From positions 146,986 through 210,985 of the forward strand of contig JAIBBM010000001.1 of NCBI GenBank assembly GCA_019694685.1: a stretch of DNA of 64,000 nt, given 5' to 3'. The position numbers were made by a program, and so were the translations under genes. Numbering within the stretch: position 1 is the first letter of the stretch; every line of letters starts with the position of its first letter. Under the pieces are notes generated by a model that worked only from the letters and a program-made list of their open reading frames with translations, was not told the DNA's origin and searched no databases. The stretch comes from Leptospirales bacterium (GTDB lineage: Bacteria > Spirochaetota > Leptospiria > Leptospirales > Leptonemataceae). This document shows, piece after piece, positions 45,112-54,017 of this stretch.

Positions 45112-45888
45112 ATGAAGATTCACCCAACCGCGATCATTCACCCAACTGCAAAACTTCACGAAAGCGTGGAGGTGGGACCATTCTGCATCATAGACCAGGA
45201 CGTGGTCATGGGCGAAGGCTGCTTCGTAGAAAGCACCGTAAAAATCCACGCTCGCACCGTCATAGGGAAGAACAACCGTTTCCATCATGGTGCCATCATT
45301 GGCTGCGAGCCGCAGGACCTTGGATACGATCGCTCCTCTCCCTGCTATGTAAAAATCGGGGATAACAACGTTTTTAAAGAAGGAGCCAACATCCACCGGG
45401 GCACGAAACCGGATCACCCGACTCTAATTGGAAACAACAACTACTTCATGGGCAATTTTCATGTCGGCCATGATTGCATCCTGGGAGACCACAGCATCTT
45501 CACTCACGGCACCGTACTGGCCGGTCATGTAACGGTCGGAAACTACGCTTTCATTTCCGGTGTGGCCGCAGTTCACCAGTTCTGCAAAGTGGGGGACTAT
45601 TCCATGATCGCTGGATGTTCCAAGATTGTGAAAGATGTTCCGCCTTACGCCACAGCAGATGGAAACCCTGCCACGCTGATTGGAATCAACAGTGTCGGTC
45701 TCAAACGCGCCGGCTATTCTCCAGCCAAACGCGACGCGATCAAACAGGCTTACAAATTGCTTTTTCATTCCGGCAAGAATATCAAGCAAGCGCTCGCTGA
45801 ATTGAAGAGCCAGGAAAACACAGACGAAGTAAAGCTGATCGTGAAGTTCTTTGAGGACAGCGATCGCGGGGTCACGGACCACAGATGA
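45112..45888 (+). CDS. lpxA: UDP-N-acetylglucosamine acyltransferase
   Basis: 258 residues of left-handed beta-helix hexapeptide repeats from residue 1 to about 190, with the catalytic His in MGNFHVGHDCILGD and a conserved IHRGT segment, then a helical C-terminus (SPAKRDAIKQAYKLLF). First step of lipid A synthesis. AGGA lies 6 bases before the ATG. It overlaps the next gene by 4 bases. Confidence 0.95.
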   Translation: MKIHPTAIIHPTAKLHESVEVGPFCIIDQDVVMGEGCFVESTVKIHARTVIGKNNRFHHGAIIGCEPQDLGYDRSSPCYVKIGDNNVFKEGANIHRGTKPDHPTLIGNNNYFMGNFHVGHDCILGDHSIFTHGTVLAGHVTVGNYAFISGVAAVHQFCKVGDYSMIAGCSKIVKDVPPYATADGNPATLIGINSVGLKRAGYSPAKRDAIKQAYKLLFHSGKNIKQALAELKSQENTDEVKLIVKFFEDSDRGVTDHR

Positions 45889-46451
45889 AACGATTCGCGG
45901 TGTTACTCCTCCTGTTTCCTGCGATCCTGATCGCAGAAGACGTCAAAGCAAAACTCGGAATCGAACTCAAACGTGGCACTGCTTCTTCCAAAGCTCACGC
46001 CAGAGAAACCGTACGCTCAGGTGATCGCATAACGGCATATGTTCTCCCTGCTCAGAACTCAAATGTATACGTAGTTTCAATCAAAGATGGAAAAGCATCT
46101 TTGATCAATGGAAAGGGGATTGCGCTTTCTTCCTCGGAAGCGGCCGCCATTCCATCTATGGAATCGCCAATCATTCTGACAGAAAAGGGTCTTGTAGAAA
46201 TTCAAATCTATGTTTCTCGCGAACCGATCTCTGACCTAAACGAGCTAGCAAACGGAGTCACCGTGAGTCGCTTTCGCGAAATCGAACGAAGAATCAAGGA
46301 TAGAGCGGGAATCACAGGAGCACCAGAAAAACCAGCTCCGGTGGCGGCTAACGTTCGAGCCATGGGAGCAGACGTGATTGCACGGGAAATGCCGGGCTAC
46401 TCCAGCCCGAAAATCATTCTGGCAAAATTCTATTTCGATGTTCAAAACTGA
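45885..46451 (+). CDS. Exported protein resembling DUF4384, 188 aa
   Basis: Signal peptide MKRFAVLLLLFPAILIAED; body with GDRITAYVLPAQNSNVYVVSIKDGKASLI, the pattern also seen in the C-terminal half of the protein at 15592. ATG overlaps the lpxA stop and the 3' end overlaps the phosphatase gene by 14 bases, so it is translated with both. The role is unknown; in other bacteria this domain accompanies envelope or signalling proteins. Confidence 0.65.
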   Translation: MKRFAVLLLLFPAILIAEDVKAKLGIELKRGTASSKAHARETVRSGDRITAYVLPAQNSNVYVVSIKDGKASLINGKGIALSSSEAAAIPSMESPIILTEKGLVEIQIYVSREPISDLNELANGVTVSRFREIERRIKDRAGITGAPEKPAPVAANVRAMGADVIAREMPGYSSPKIILAKFYFDVQN

Positions 46452-48471
46452 GCCGGATCGATCCGCGTCTCTAATTCTCTCCTCGCTCTGGACCATACTT
46501 GGCCTGCTTCTCATTGCAGTCATTGGAACCTGGCATCGCACGGATGAAAGACTGAACGATTGGATTGCGAGAGTTGCGGTTCATCGTGGTTTTGCTCCTG
46601 CTTCTTCGCCTCGCATATGTTACTTGTTCATCACGGATACAACGTACGCGCGCTTCAACAAGCAGGCCCTCAATCGCGAGCAACTTGCTCACGCAAACGA
46701 CATACTCGCAGACCTGGGCGCTGAATCAATCGTATACGATCTCATCCTGGCAAGACCGGGAGAGCAGAGTGCGGACGCAGCTTTCGCACGCTCATTGGAA
46801 AGAACAAAGATCGTATTTCTTCCGTCTGGATTCGCCGCACGCAAGAGAAAACCTGTAGATCCTGATGCCCTGGAAGTGCGGGAAAGCGGAAGAGGTGGTG
46901 CCCCGATTGCGCTTCATGAAATTGCATCGCTTCCTGACTTCGCGCAAAGGGCCCGCGGCGGCGGACATGTTTTTGCGCCGTCGGATTCAGACGGTGTTTA
47001 TAGAAGAATGAATCTGTTCGTCCAGGAAGGCCGCCGGATCATTCCGGGGCTGGCTCTTTCTGTCCTTCTTTTTCAGAGACATCAAACTCTCGCGGACATT
47101 GAAATACACTGGGAAGATGAAGTCCGAATTCCTGCGACTGCGAGCGCACCAGAGCTCATAATTCCAATTGATTCCGCCGGCGCTACACGAATCGCCTACA
47201 CCGCGAAATGGGGACGCGATTTTGAAAGCATGACGATAGACGATCTGATCGCCGGATACGAAGATCCAGATAAGCGCGGCAATTTGATCAACATGTTCGA
47301 AGGCAGAACTGTCTTCATTGGAGACACAAGCACTGGCATTGCAGATGCAGGCGCCACTCCACTCGAAAACGATGTGCCGCTGGTGGCCATGCATGCGGCT
47401 TTACTGAGCTCCATGATGGACCAACATTCATTCGGTGTGTGGAAGCCAGTGCATGTGTGGGCTCTTTTTACTGCTTGCTGTATTCTTCTTGTTTTTTCCT
47501 CCACTTTGAGACGTGCGGGTTCTTTGCACATAACAGCTGTTTTACTCCTTATCGCACTCTGGATACTTCCATTCCTGGGATACTACCGTTATACGCTCTT
47601 TCCTGGCGCCACCGTGCTTGCCGTGTTCGTTCTTGTATATCTGGGTACAACGGTCAGCATTCAGGTGCGCGTCTGGAAACAAAATGTAATCATTCGGGCA
47701 GAAAATAGTTTTTTGCATAGAGACCTGTCGATCGCAGCAAACATACAGAGTAAGATGCTCCCGGCCGCTCTCCCGGATCGATCGGATCTGGAAATTGCTG
47801 CAGTAAACATTCAGGCGCAGAGTATTGGCGGCGATTTCTACGATGTGATCACTCTGCCATCCGGGAAGGTGCTGCTCCTCGCAGGAGATGTCTCCGGAAA
47901 GGGAATTCCAGCAGCGCTCAACATGAGCGGAATACTCAGTAGCTTTCGCACCATTGTTGCTACGGGAGCGGCCTCCACTCCACGCGAAATCCTGCTCCAC
48001 TTGAATGACGTCCTGATCAAACAAATTCGTCCGGGGGAACTCACTTCATTCGCGACAGCCGTCTTGCTTCTGATCGATCCTGTGGAAATGAGCGTTCAAA
48101 TGGCCAGGTGCGGACATGAACTCCCGATCTTCTGGAATCCGGGCAATCGGGAAATGAGAGAAATAAAAACATCGGGCTTCATGCTCGGAGTGTCTCCTTC
48201 TTCGATGATGTCCGGAGTGCTCAATGAAACTTCAGTGCAATTGGCTCGCGGAGATGCAATCTACATCTATTCGGACGGAGTGACGGAAGCAGCCAACGTG
48301 GACGGAGAATTTTACGGTCTTTCCAGATTGAAATCGGCTATCCGCGCATTCGGCAGCGGACCTGCACAGGAGTTGCTCGACGTTCTTCTATCTGACATTC
48401 GTGCATTTTCTGGAATAGCTCCACAGCATGACGACATTACGCTGGTGATCGTGCGCTTGCTCGGCCCGTAG
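46438..48471 (+). CDS. CHASE2-domain SpoIIE-type serine/threonine phosphatase
   Basis: 677 residues from ATG 46438. An N-terminal membrane helix and a periplasmic CHASE2-like sensor (ADLGAESIVYDLILARPGE) reach to about residue 310. Three membrane helices follow, then a PP2C/SpoIIE domain with metal ligands in AQSIGGDFYDVI, LLLAGDVSGKGIPAAL, IYSDGVTEA and PQHDDITLVIV. It should dephosphorylate an anti-sigma antagonist or similar protein on an extracytoplasmic cue. RsbW-like partners could be those at 10.5 or 49.6 kb. Confidence 0.9.
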   Translation: MFKTEPDRSASLILSSLWTILGLLLIAVIGTWHRTDERLNDWIARVAVHRGFAPASSPRICYLFITDTTYARFNKQALNREQLAHANDILADLGAESIVYDLILARPGEQSADAAFARSLERTKIVFLPSGFAARKRKPVDPDALEVRESGRGGAPIALHEIASLPDFAQRARGGGHVFAPSDSDGVYRRMNLFVQEGRRIIPGLALSVLLFQRHQTLADIEIHWEDEVRIPATASAPELIIPIDSAGATRIAYTAKWGRDFESMTIDDLIAGYEDPDKRGNLINMFEGRTVFIGDTSTGIADAGATPLENDVPLVAMHAALLSSMMDQHSFGVWKPVHVWALFTACCILLVFSSTLRRAGSLHITAVLLLIALWILPFLGYYRYTLFPGATVLAVFVLVYLGTTVSIQVRVWKQNVIIRAENSFLHRDLSIAANIQSKMLPAALPDRSDLEIAAVNIQAQSIGGDFYDVITLPSGKVLLLAGDVSGKGIPAALNMSGILSSFRTIVATGAASTPREILLHLNDVLIKQIRPGELTSFATAVLLLIDPVEMSVQMARCGHELPIFWNPGNREMREIKTSGFMLGVSPSSMMSGVLNETSVQLARGDAIYIYSDGVTEAANVDGEFYGLSRLKSAIRAFGSGPAQELLDVLLSDIRAFSGIAPQHDDITLVIVRLLGP

Positions 48472-48515
48472 AAAAAAACCTGGACGGATTCGCGCAAACA
48501 GGACGGCATGCTCCT

Positions 48516-49493
48516 GTGAGAATCCTGCTTCTGTTAGTTTCATTTACTTTTGCATTTTGTGGGAGAAAAGAGAACGCCCTTCTCAATGTATCTTACGATC
48601 CCACGCGAGAGTTCTTCCATGAATACAACGAGCTGTTTCAAACTCACTGGAAGAAAGTGAGTGGTGAAGACATTCAGGTGACTCAGTCGCACGGCGGTTC
48701 AGGAAAACAGGCTCGCGCCGTGATTGATGGACTCCCTGCAGATGTAGTTACGTTAGGATGTTCCTACGACATAGACAGAATCGCCGCGCGAGGACTCCTT
48801 CCAGCGGACTGGCAACAAAAACTCCCGAACAACTCTTCTCCTTTTTATTCCACGATTGTGTTTGTAGTGAGGAAAGGAAATCCGCGGAACATTCATGACT
48901 GGCCAGACCTGGTCGCCCCTGGTGTAACCGTTATTCTCCCCAATCCAAAAACAGGAAGTAGCGCGCGATGGGCTTATCTCGCGGCCTACGGGCAGGCAAA
49001 GAAAACGGGAGGGAAGGCTGCGGCAGATGAGTACATCCGCAAACTGATCGCAGCTGTTCCCATCATGGACACAGGCGCAAGAGCCGCTCTCACCACATTT
49101 GCGGAGAGAGGTATGGGAGACGTGTTCCTGTCGTGGGAAAATGACGCATATCTGGCGTTACACGAACATCCAGACCTTCAAATCATCGTTCCACCTGTAA
49201 GCATTCGCGCGGAACCAGCTGTAGCCGTTGTGGAGAAGAACGCAGGGCCCAGGCTGAAGGCAGCGCAGGAGTATCTGACGTATCTATATTCCGAAGAGGC
49301 TCAGGATCTGGCTGGCAGGCATCACTATCGCCCGCGGTCAGCTGCAGCTGCATCTCGTTATGCCTCCACGTTCCCGAACCTGATTCTACTGGACCTAACC
49401 GAAGTTGCCGGCAGCTGGGCGCAGGCGGACAAAGAGCATTTTGCGGATGGGGCCAGCTTTGATCAGGCCTACCAGAAGCGATCACGCCCGTGA
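48516..49493 (+). CDS. Sulfate/thiosulfate-binding-type lipoprotein
   Basis: 325 residues. GTG at 48516 is the start because the upstream ATG frame stops at once. Lipoprotein-like signal RILLLLVSFTFAFCG. The body matches the Sbp/CysP fold: YDPTREFFHEYN, QSHGGSGKQARAVIDG, ADVVTLG and NPKTGSSARWAYLAAYG. It should bind sulfate or a related oxyanion in the periplasm. No permease or ATPase gene lies beside it, so it is either supplied by a remote transporter or acts as a sensor. Confidence 0.85.
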   Translation: MRILLLLVSFTFAFCGRKENALLNVSYDPTREFFHEYNELFQTHWKKVSGEDIQVTQSHGGSGKQARAVIDGLPADVVTLGCSYDIDRIAARGLLPADWQQKLPNNSSPFYSTIVFVVRKGNPRNIHDWPDLVAPGVTVILPNPKTGSSARWAYLAAYGQAKKTGGKAAADEYIRKLIAAVPIMDTGARAALTTFAERGMGDVFLSWENDAYLALHEHPDLQIIVPPVSIRAEPAVAVVEKNAGPRLKAAQEYLTYLYSEEAQDLAGRHHYRPRSAAAASRYASTFPNLILLDLTEVAGSWAQADKEHFADGASFDQAYQKRSRP

Positions 49494-49584
49494 AATCGTA
49501 GTTGTTTTTGCTACATGCCCGGTATTGACTGGACGACAATAGGAGAGGCTGTCAGGTTCTGCCCGAGGCACTCATTTCACTAAC

Positions 49585-50358
49585 ATGCCCATCCTGGCCA
49601 ATAAAACACCCGATGAGCTTGAGCCCATCATTCTCAATGCTCTGGACAAAGGCCAGATCCTTTCCGTTCAGACCTATTACCTCAGCGATTACGGCGAAAA
49701 AGTACTCAATCTGGTCACCTCCGCTATTCTGAAGAAGTATGGCCGCGAAGACCTCATCGACGTTGTGTATACGTCCGCAAAAGAACTCGTCATCAACGCG
49801 ACCAAGTCTAATTTGAAGAGAGTTCTTTTTGCCCGCATAGGCCTGGACCTATTCAATCCAGAAAACTATGAACAGGGGATGAAACATTTTAAAGAAGAAC
49901 TCAAAGAAGAGAACATTCGAAAATACAAATCCCTTTTCCGCGAATTCAAGTTCACAGTGACCATCACGTTTTATTACTCGCCTGACGTTCTAAACATCAA
50001 AATCAAGAACAACACTCAATTGATACCACAGGAAGAAGAACGCATCCGCCAAAAGTTTGCACAGGCGGTTTCTTACGCGAATCTCTTTGATTTCTATCTG
50101 GAACATGGAGATGATACAGAAGGCGCAGGCATGGGTCTGACTCTGGTAGGCATTCTACTTAATCAAAGTGGAATCGATAAACATCAATTCACTCTGTACT
50201 CAAGCCCACACTACAACGAAACCACTGCTAGACTTGAGATTCCTTTGTCCCAGGAGTACACAAGCAGACGCGAAAGATTTGAGAAAGAAAGAGAATCAAG
50301 CGGACTGAGCCGCGAAGAGTTTCGTAAGCACTTCGATAGCAAAAAAGAATTTCACTGA
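49585..50358 (+). CDS. GHKL-ATPase-domain protein, 257 aa
   Basis: Contains an N-box-like helix (SAKELVINATKSNLKRVLF) and a G-box (DTEGAGMGLTLVGILL) typical of GHKL ATPases, in one domain with no transmitter His domain and no membrane segment. The C-terminal 35 residues are highly charged (YTSRRERFEKERESSGLSREEFRK). It could be a protein kinase of the anti-sigma type or an orphan kinase-like protein. Its neighbours, a SpoIIE-type phosphatase and a periplasmic binding protein, suggest signalling. It converges with the reductase gene with a 7-base overlap. Confidence 0.65.
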   Translation: MPILANKTPDELEPIILNALDKGQILSVQTYYLSDYGEKVLNLVTSAILKKYGREDLIDVVYTSAKELVINATKSNLKRVLFARIGLDLFNPENYEQGMKHFKEELKEENIRKYKSLFREFKFTVTITFYYSPDVLNIKIKNNTQLIPQEEERIRQKFAQAVSYANLFDFYLEHGDDTEGAGMGLTLVGILLNQSGIDKHQFTLYSSPHYNETTARLEIPLSQEYTSRRERFEKERESSGLSREEFRKHFDSKKEFH

Positions 50359-51419
50359 TTCCCAATCGAATCCAGTATTCTGGTTTCTGGAATGCGAAGC
50401 ACGAGATCATAACCGAAAGCGACGGACGGTGTCTTGAATCCTTTCGGGCTCTTTTCAATCACTTCTTTCACGCAAAGGAGTGCGCTCTTCGCTGTAAACA
50501 CATAGCCTTCTATAGTTTCCAACCACGCCTCCCTGCTTTTACCCGCAGCAGAAGAAACTTTGACATATACATACGATCTTCCACTTTTCTGTTCTCTTGC
50601 GCCGGGTCCTCGCACGAATAGATCCACAAATTTTTTGGCCGATCGCCTCACAGGCGAAAACTGGAACAACAACGTCATCACCGGACCAAACACTCTGAGA
50701 AACATCGAGGCACCGCGCGAAAGCGAAGTGTAAGTTGTAATGTTTGCAATGCCTGTAGAGTAAAAAGCAGTTTCCAGATCGCCCCAGGAAACGGGGAGCA
50801 CGAATCTTTCTTTGTCTGAAAATTGAACTTTCTTTCCGCCGCTTCCCGGAGAGATTCTCTGCAGATCGCCATTTCTTCTGGTCAAAAAGCCGCGAGGCAT
50901 CATCTCTATGGCAGACTTAGCCGTGCCCTGACTTGGATTGGAAATAGCAGCAAAAGCGATCTCGAGGTTTTCTGATCCAGGACTTGCGTCCGCCACATAT
51001 CTGGCGAGGCAATCTGTGGGCACTACGTCAAATCCCACTCCAGGAATGAGAGCAATGCCTGTATCTTCTGCGCGCGAACCAAGCCTCGTGGCGATTTGAA
51101 ACACAGGAATTTCTCCTGTAATGTCCAGGTAATGAGCGCCCTCGTCGATGCAGGCATGCATCATGGGCTCCGCGGTATAAATAAAAGGACCGGCCGCATG
51201 AAGTACGCATGCAAATCCACGAATACCGGCGCGAATGGACTGCGGATCAACCAGGGAAAAGACCTTCCATTCCAGTCCGAATTTTTCCGCCATTTCGCGG
51301 ATTCTGGCTTCCGATCGGCCGGCGATCACAGGCTTCATTCCTTGCCGGACCGCTTCTTCCACGATGAGCTCACCGGTAAAACCGGTAGCTCCGTATAACA
51401 ACCAGTTACTCGAATTCAC
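50352..51419 (-). CDS. Saccharopine-dehydrogenase-like / trans-acting enoyl-reductase family protein
   Basis: 355 residues. Rossmann motif LLYGATGFTGELIVEEAV at the N-terminus, VIAGRSEARI and VLHAAGPFIYTAEPM, then the LIPGVGFDVVPTDCLA segment typical of trans-acting enoyl reductases. It is probably an NADP-dependent reductase acting on lipid-type substrates. Its start overlaps the thioesterase-like stop by 4 bases, and that gene overlaps pyrC, so the three form one operon. Confidence 0.8.
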   Translation of the reverse strand: MNSSNWLLYGATGFTGELIVEEAVRQGMKPVIAGRSEARIREMAEKFGLEWKVFSLVDPQSIRAGIRGFACVLHAAGPFIYTAEPMMHACIDEGAHYLDITGEIPVFQIATRLGSRAEDTGIALIPGVGFDVVPTDCLARYVADASPGSENLEIAFAAISNPSQGTAKSAIEMMPRGFLTRRNGDLQRISPGSGGKKVQFSDKERFVLPVSWGDLETAFYSTGIANITTYTSLSRGASMFLRVFGPVMTLLFQFSPVRRSAKKFVDLFVRGPGAREQKSGRSYVYVKVSSAAGKSREAWLETIEGYVFTAKSALLCVKEVIEKSPKGFKTPSVAFGYDLVLRIPETRILDSIGNQ

Positions 51420-52252
51420 TTACTTTTCTCAATGTATGATTCAATGAAGGATATAAATTCTGTGGGAGCTTTGCGAGGCCTGGCATTCTTGAGAGAAACT
51501 ATCAACTGTTCGTCGCGTAAAGACATGAGAAGCCTGTCTCCATCAAATACGTCCTGCCTGAAATAGAATCGGATTTTCTCCAGGGAATCAATCCAGGTAC
51601 GAATGCGAAGAGGTTTGCCAGCGATCATTCTTCCGAAGAAGTTAAACACTCCCCCCATGTAGAAGGATGTGGTGTCCATTTCTACAAATTTCTCATAGGT
51701 CAAGCCAGTGCGTGCGCAAAATAACCATCGACCTTCTTCAAAGACTTTCCAGAGAAGCGAGGGACTGTAAGAACCAAAAATATCTCTTTCACAATACAGA
51801 GGAGTGTACGAACTTTCAATCTGCTGCGCTCCTCCCTTGAATTCAGCAAGATCCTCATACAGAATTTCAAATTCTGCATCCCCTGCATCCATCAACGTTA
51901 GACGATCTTCTCCCTGGAAAAATTCCGTACGCAGTTGAATATGACAGACAGGTTTGCCGTCTAACTGCTCCACCTTCTGATCCCAGATAATTCCTTTCTT
52001 GCTATCGGAGGCTGCAGTGGTATGAATCACAAGAACAGCGCCAGCATACTGCTGGTACATGAATCGAACATATGAATGAGTGGGGACAAGATGAATTCCT
52101 TCGTCCAGAAGTCGTCCGACTGAATAGCCCTGCTTTTCGAGCAGTCTATGCCTTCCTTCCAGGCAAAAACTTTCATACGTGCGACTGGTCACGTGACGCT
52201 GCGTGTCCAGGTCTGAAACACGCGTTGTCATTTCTATGGTTTCACGAATCAC
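51416..52252 (-). CDS. Double-hotdog acyl-thioesterase-like protein
   Basis: 278 residues in two hotdog-like halves: TRVSDLDTQRHVTSRTYESFCLEGRH at the start of the first (where thioesterases put Asp and an Asn/His) and DTTSFYMGGVFNFFGRMIAG in the second. The pattern suggests an acyl-ACP or acyl-CoA thioesterase of the fat/4-hydroxybenzoyl type; catalytic residues are not certain. It overlaps pyrC by 11 bases. Confidence 0.6.
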   Translation of the reverse strand: MIRETIEMTTRVSDLDTQRHVTSRTYESFCLEGRHRLLEKQGYSVGRLLDEGIHLVPTHSYVRFMYQQYAGAVLVIHTTAASDSKKGIIWDQKVEQLDGKPVCHIQLRTEFFQGEDRLTLMDAGDAEFEILYEDLAEFKGGAQQIESSYTPLYCERDIFGSYSPSLLWKVFEEGRWLFCARTGLTYEKFVEMDTTSFYMGGVFNFFGRMIAGKPLRIRTWIDSLEKIRFYFRQDVFDGDRLLMSLRDEQLIVSLKNARPRKAPTEFISFIESYIEKSK

Positions 52253-53270
52253 GCTCTATGCTCCAAGAAATAGTCTCTCCGGCGCGCATGGGCACTACCT
52301 TCTGGCCGCCAAAGTCATAGTAATCCGGCACCGTCTGCGTTTTTTTCGCCAGTCGGATGGTGCTTTTGTTGCGGGGCAGTTTATAGAAATCAGCACCATG
52401 ATGGGACAGAAACGATTCCAGACGATCCAGCTTCCCGACTTCCTCAAATGCCTCTGCGTAAAGTTCAACTGCCGCGTGAGCGTTGTAGATTCCGGCACAC
52501 CCACACGAATTTTCTTTTGTGGATCGCTCGTGGGGAGCACTGTCTGTTCCGGCGAAGAATTTCTGATTGCCCGACGTGGCCGCATCCAGAAGCGCAACTC
52601 GATCCTCTTCCCTTTTCAGTACCGGCAAACAGTAGTTATGCGGACGAATTCCTCCGCGAAACATAGAATTGCGATTCAATAACAGATGGTGTGGCGTAAT
52701 GGTAGCGGCCACATTTTTCGGAGACTGCATCACAAAAGATGCGGCTTCACGAGTCGTGATGTGTTCGAATACAATGCGAAGGCCTGGAAATGTTCGTGGA
52801 AGCTGCTTCAAGTGCCGATCCAGAAAGACTTTCTCTCGATCAAACACATCCACGGATGTATCTGTCACTTCGCCGTGAACCAGCAAAGGCAGATCCATCT
52901 GTTCCATCCGGGCAAGCACTGGATAGAGTTTCTCTAGATCATGGACTCCGGATTCTGAATTGGTGGTGGCTCCGGACGGGTAGAGTTTGATTCCGTGGAT
53001 AAAACCCGAATCTTTCGCGCGATTGACTTCATCCGGCACAGTACGGTCCGTCAGATAGAGAGTCATCAGAGGTGTGAACCCGGGGGCCACAGCGAGGATG
53101 CGATCTCTGTAGAGGCGCGCCTCTTCGGTCGTCGCAATGGGTGGTTTCAGATTTGGCATTACAATCGCCCGCGCAAAACTTGCCGCAGTATGGGAAACAA
53201 TTCCCTCAAGCATCACCCCGTCGCGAAGGTGTACATGAAAATCGTCTGGCATTGCAATGGTCATCTGCAC
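52242..53270 (-). CDS. pyrC: Dihydroorotase
   Basis: 342 residues of the class II dihydroorotase. Metal site: DDFHVHLRDG, carboxylated Lys in GIKLYPSGAT, LLVHGEV, FEHITT and the base Asp in FAGTDSAPH. It closes the pyrimidine ring from carbamoyl aspartate. The start is GTG 53270 or ATG 53264. It begins only one base from the divergent start at 53271. No other pyrimidine gene is nearby. Confidence 0.93.
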   Translation of the reverse strand: MQMTIAMPDDFHVHLRDGVMLEGIVSHTAASFARAIVMPNLKPPIATTEEARLYRDRILAVAPGFTPLMTLYLTDRTVPDEVNRAKDSGFIHGIKLYPSGATTNSESGVHDLEKLYPVLARMEQMDLPLLVHGEVTDTSVDVFDREKVFLDRHLKQLPRTFPGLRIVFEHITTREAASFVMQSPKNVAATITPHHLLLNRNSMFRGGIRPHNYCLPVLKREEDRVALLDAATSGNQKFFAGTDSAPHERSTKENSCGCAGIYNAHAAVELYAEAFEEVGKLDRLESFLSHHGADFYKLPRNKSTIRLAKKTQTVPDYYDFGGQKVVPMRAGETISWSIERDS

Positions 53271-54017
53271 ATGCTCAGGCTTTTCGTCGTCTGGCTGAGT
53301 GCAATGATAATTGCGTCATGCGGCCCAATCAAGGAGCCAGTCGACGCGTCCGATCGTCCGATCCGAATTACTCGGATCCGCGGGCCTGTTTACCTGGTGG
53401 AAGACTTGAATTACTGGAAAACAAATTCAGTCTTCTATGTGAATGATTCCGGTGGAGTCTTCACGGGCGCCGGATGGACTGAAAAATCGGCGAAGCAGAT
53501 TTTATGGAAGGCCGCCACACTGACTATGGCTGAATTCACCGCCGTTGTTCCAGCAGACCACAGATTGCCTTACAGCGGTGGGCTGCAAGAATTCAAGAAG
53601 CAGTCTGTCCCCATCTATCTTTCCAAAAAATCCAGGACGTTGATGCTGGAGCAATGGAAGGACTTGAACCTGGATATGAGCAGCTTTGGGTCCTGGAAAG
53701 AAATCCCAGCCGCGGAGCCGGATCACATCTTTGATGGTTCGATGGAGTTTCTGGGCGGCTCTGTGATTGTGCGAGAAATAGATGCAGGACAGAGATCTTC
53801 TGCGATTGCAGCCTACTTTCCGGCAGAGCGCATCCTCTTTTTAGGCAGCGCTCTTTCCGATCCGCCTTACTTTTACACGTACGATCGTAAGGCGCTTCGG
53901 TCCTCGATCACAGAACTAATGAAGCTTCCATTTGAAATCGCCATCAGCGGACACGGCAAGGCCATCCGCAATCGAGCTTTCGTGGAAGATCAGCTGCGGC
54001 AATTGAATGCGGATTGA
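53271..54017 (+). CDS. Lipoprotein with a degenerate metallo-beta-lactamase fold
   Basis: 248 residues from ATG 53271, giving a lipoprotein signal (MLRLFVVWLSAMIIASC). The fold resembles MBL: RGPVYLVEDLNYWKTNSVFYVNDSGG, AKQILWKAATLTMAEFTAVV, and later AAYFPAERILFLGSAL and FEIAISGHGKAI. The zinc motif HxHxDH is reduced to PADHRLPYSGG, leaving only DH; other ligands are not obvious. I infer a non-canonical or non-enzymatic member. The open frame continues upstream only as antisense of pyrC. Confidence 0.7.
   Translation: MLRLFVVWLSAMIIASCGPIKEPVDASDRPIRITRIRGPVYLVEDLNYWKTNSVFYVNDSGGVFTGAGWTEKSAKQILWKAATLTMAEFTAVVPADHRLPYSGGLQEFKKQSVPIYLSKKSRTLMLEQWKDLNLDMSSFGSWKEIPAAEPDHIFDGSMEFLGGSVIVREIDAGQRSSAIAAYFPAERILFLGSALSDPPYFYTYDRKALRSSITELMKLPFEIAISGHGKAIRNRAFVEDQLRQLNAD

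Noticed and set aside
52995..53270. Extended N-terminus for the MBL-like lipoprotein
   Set aside because: This part is antisense to pyrC; the lipoprotein signal starts at 53271.
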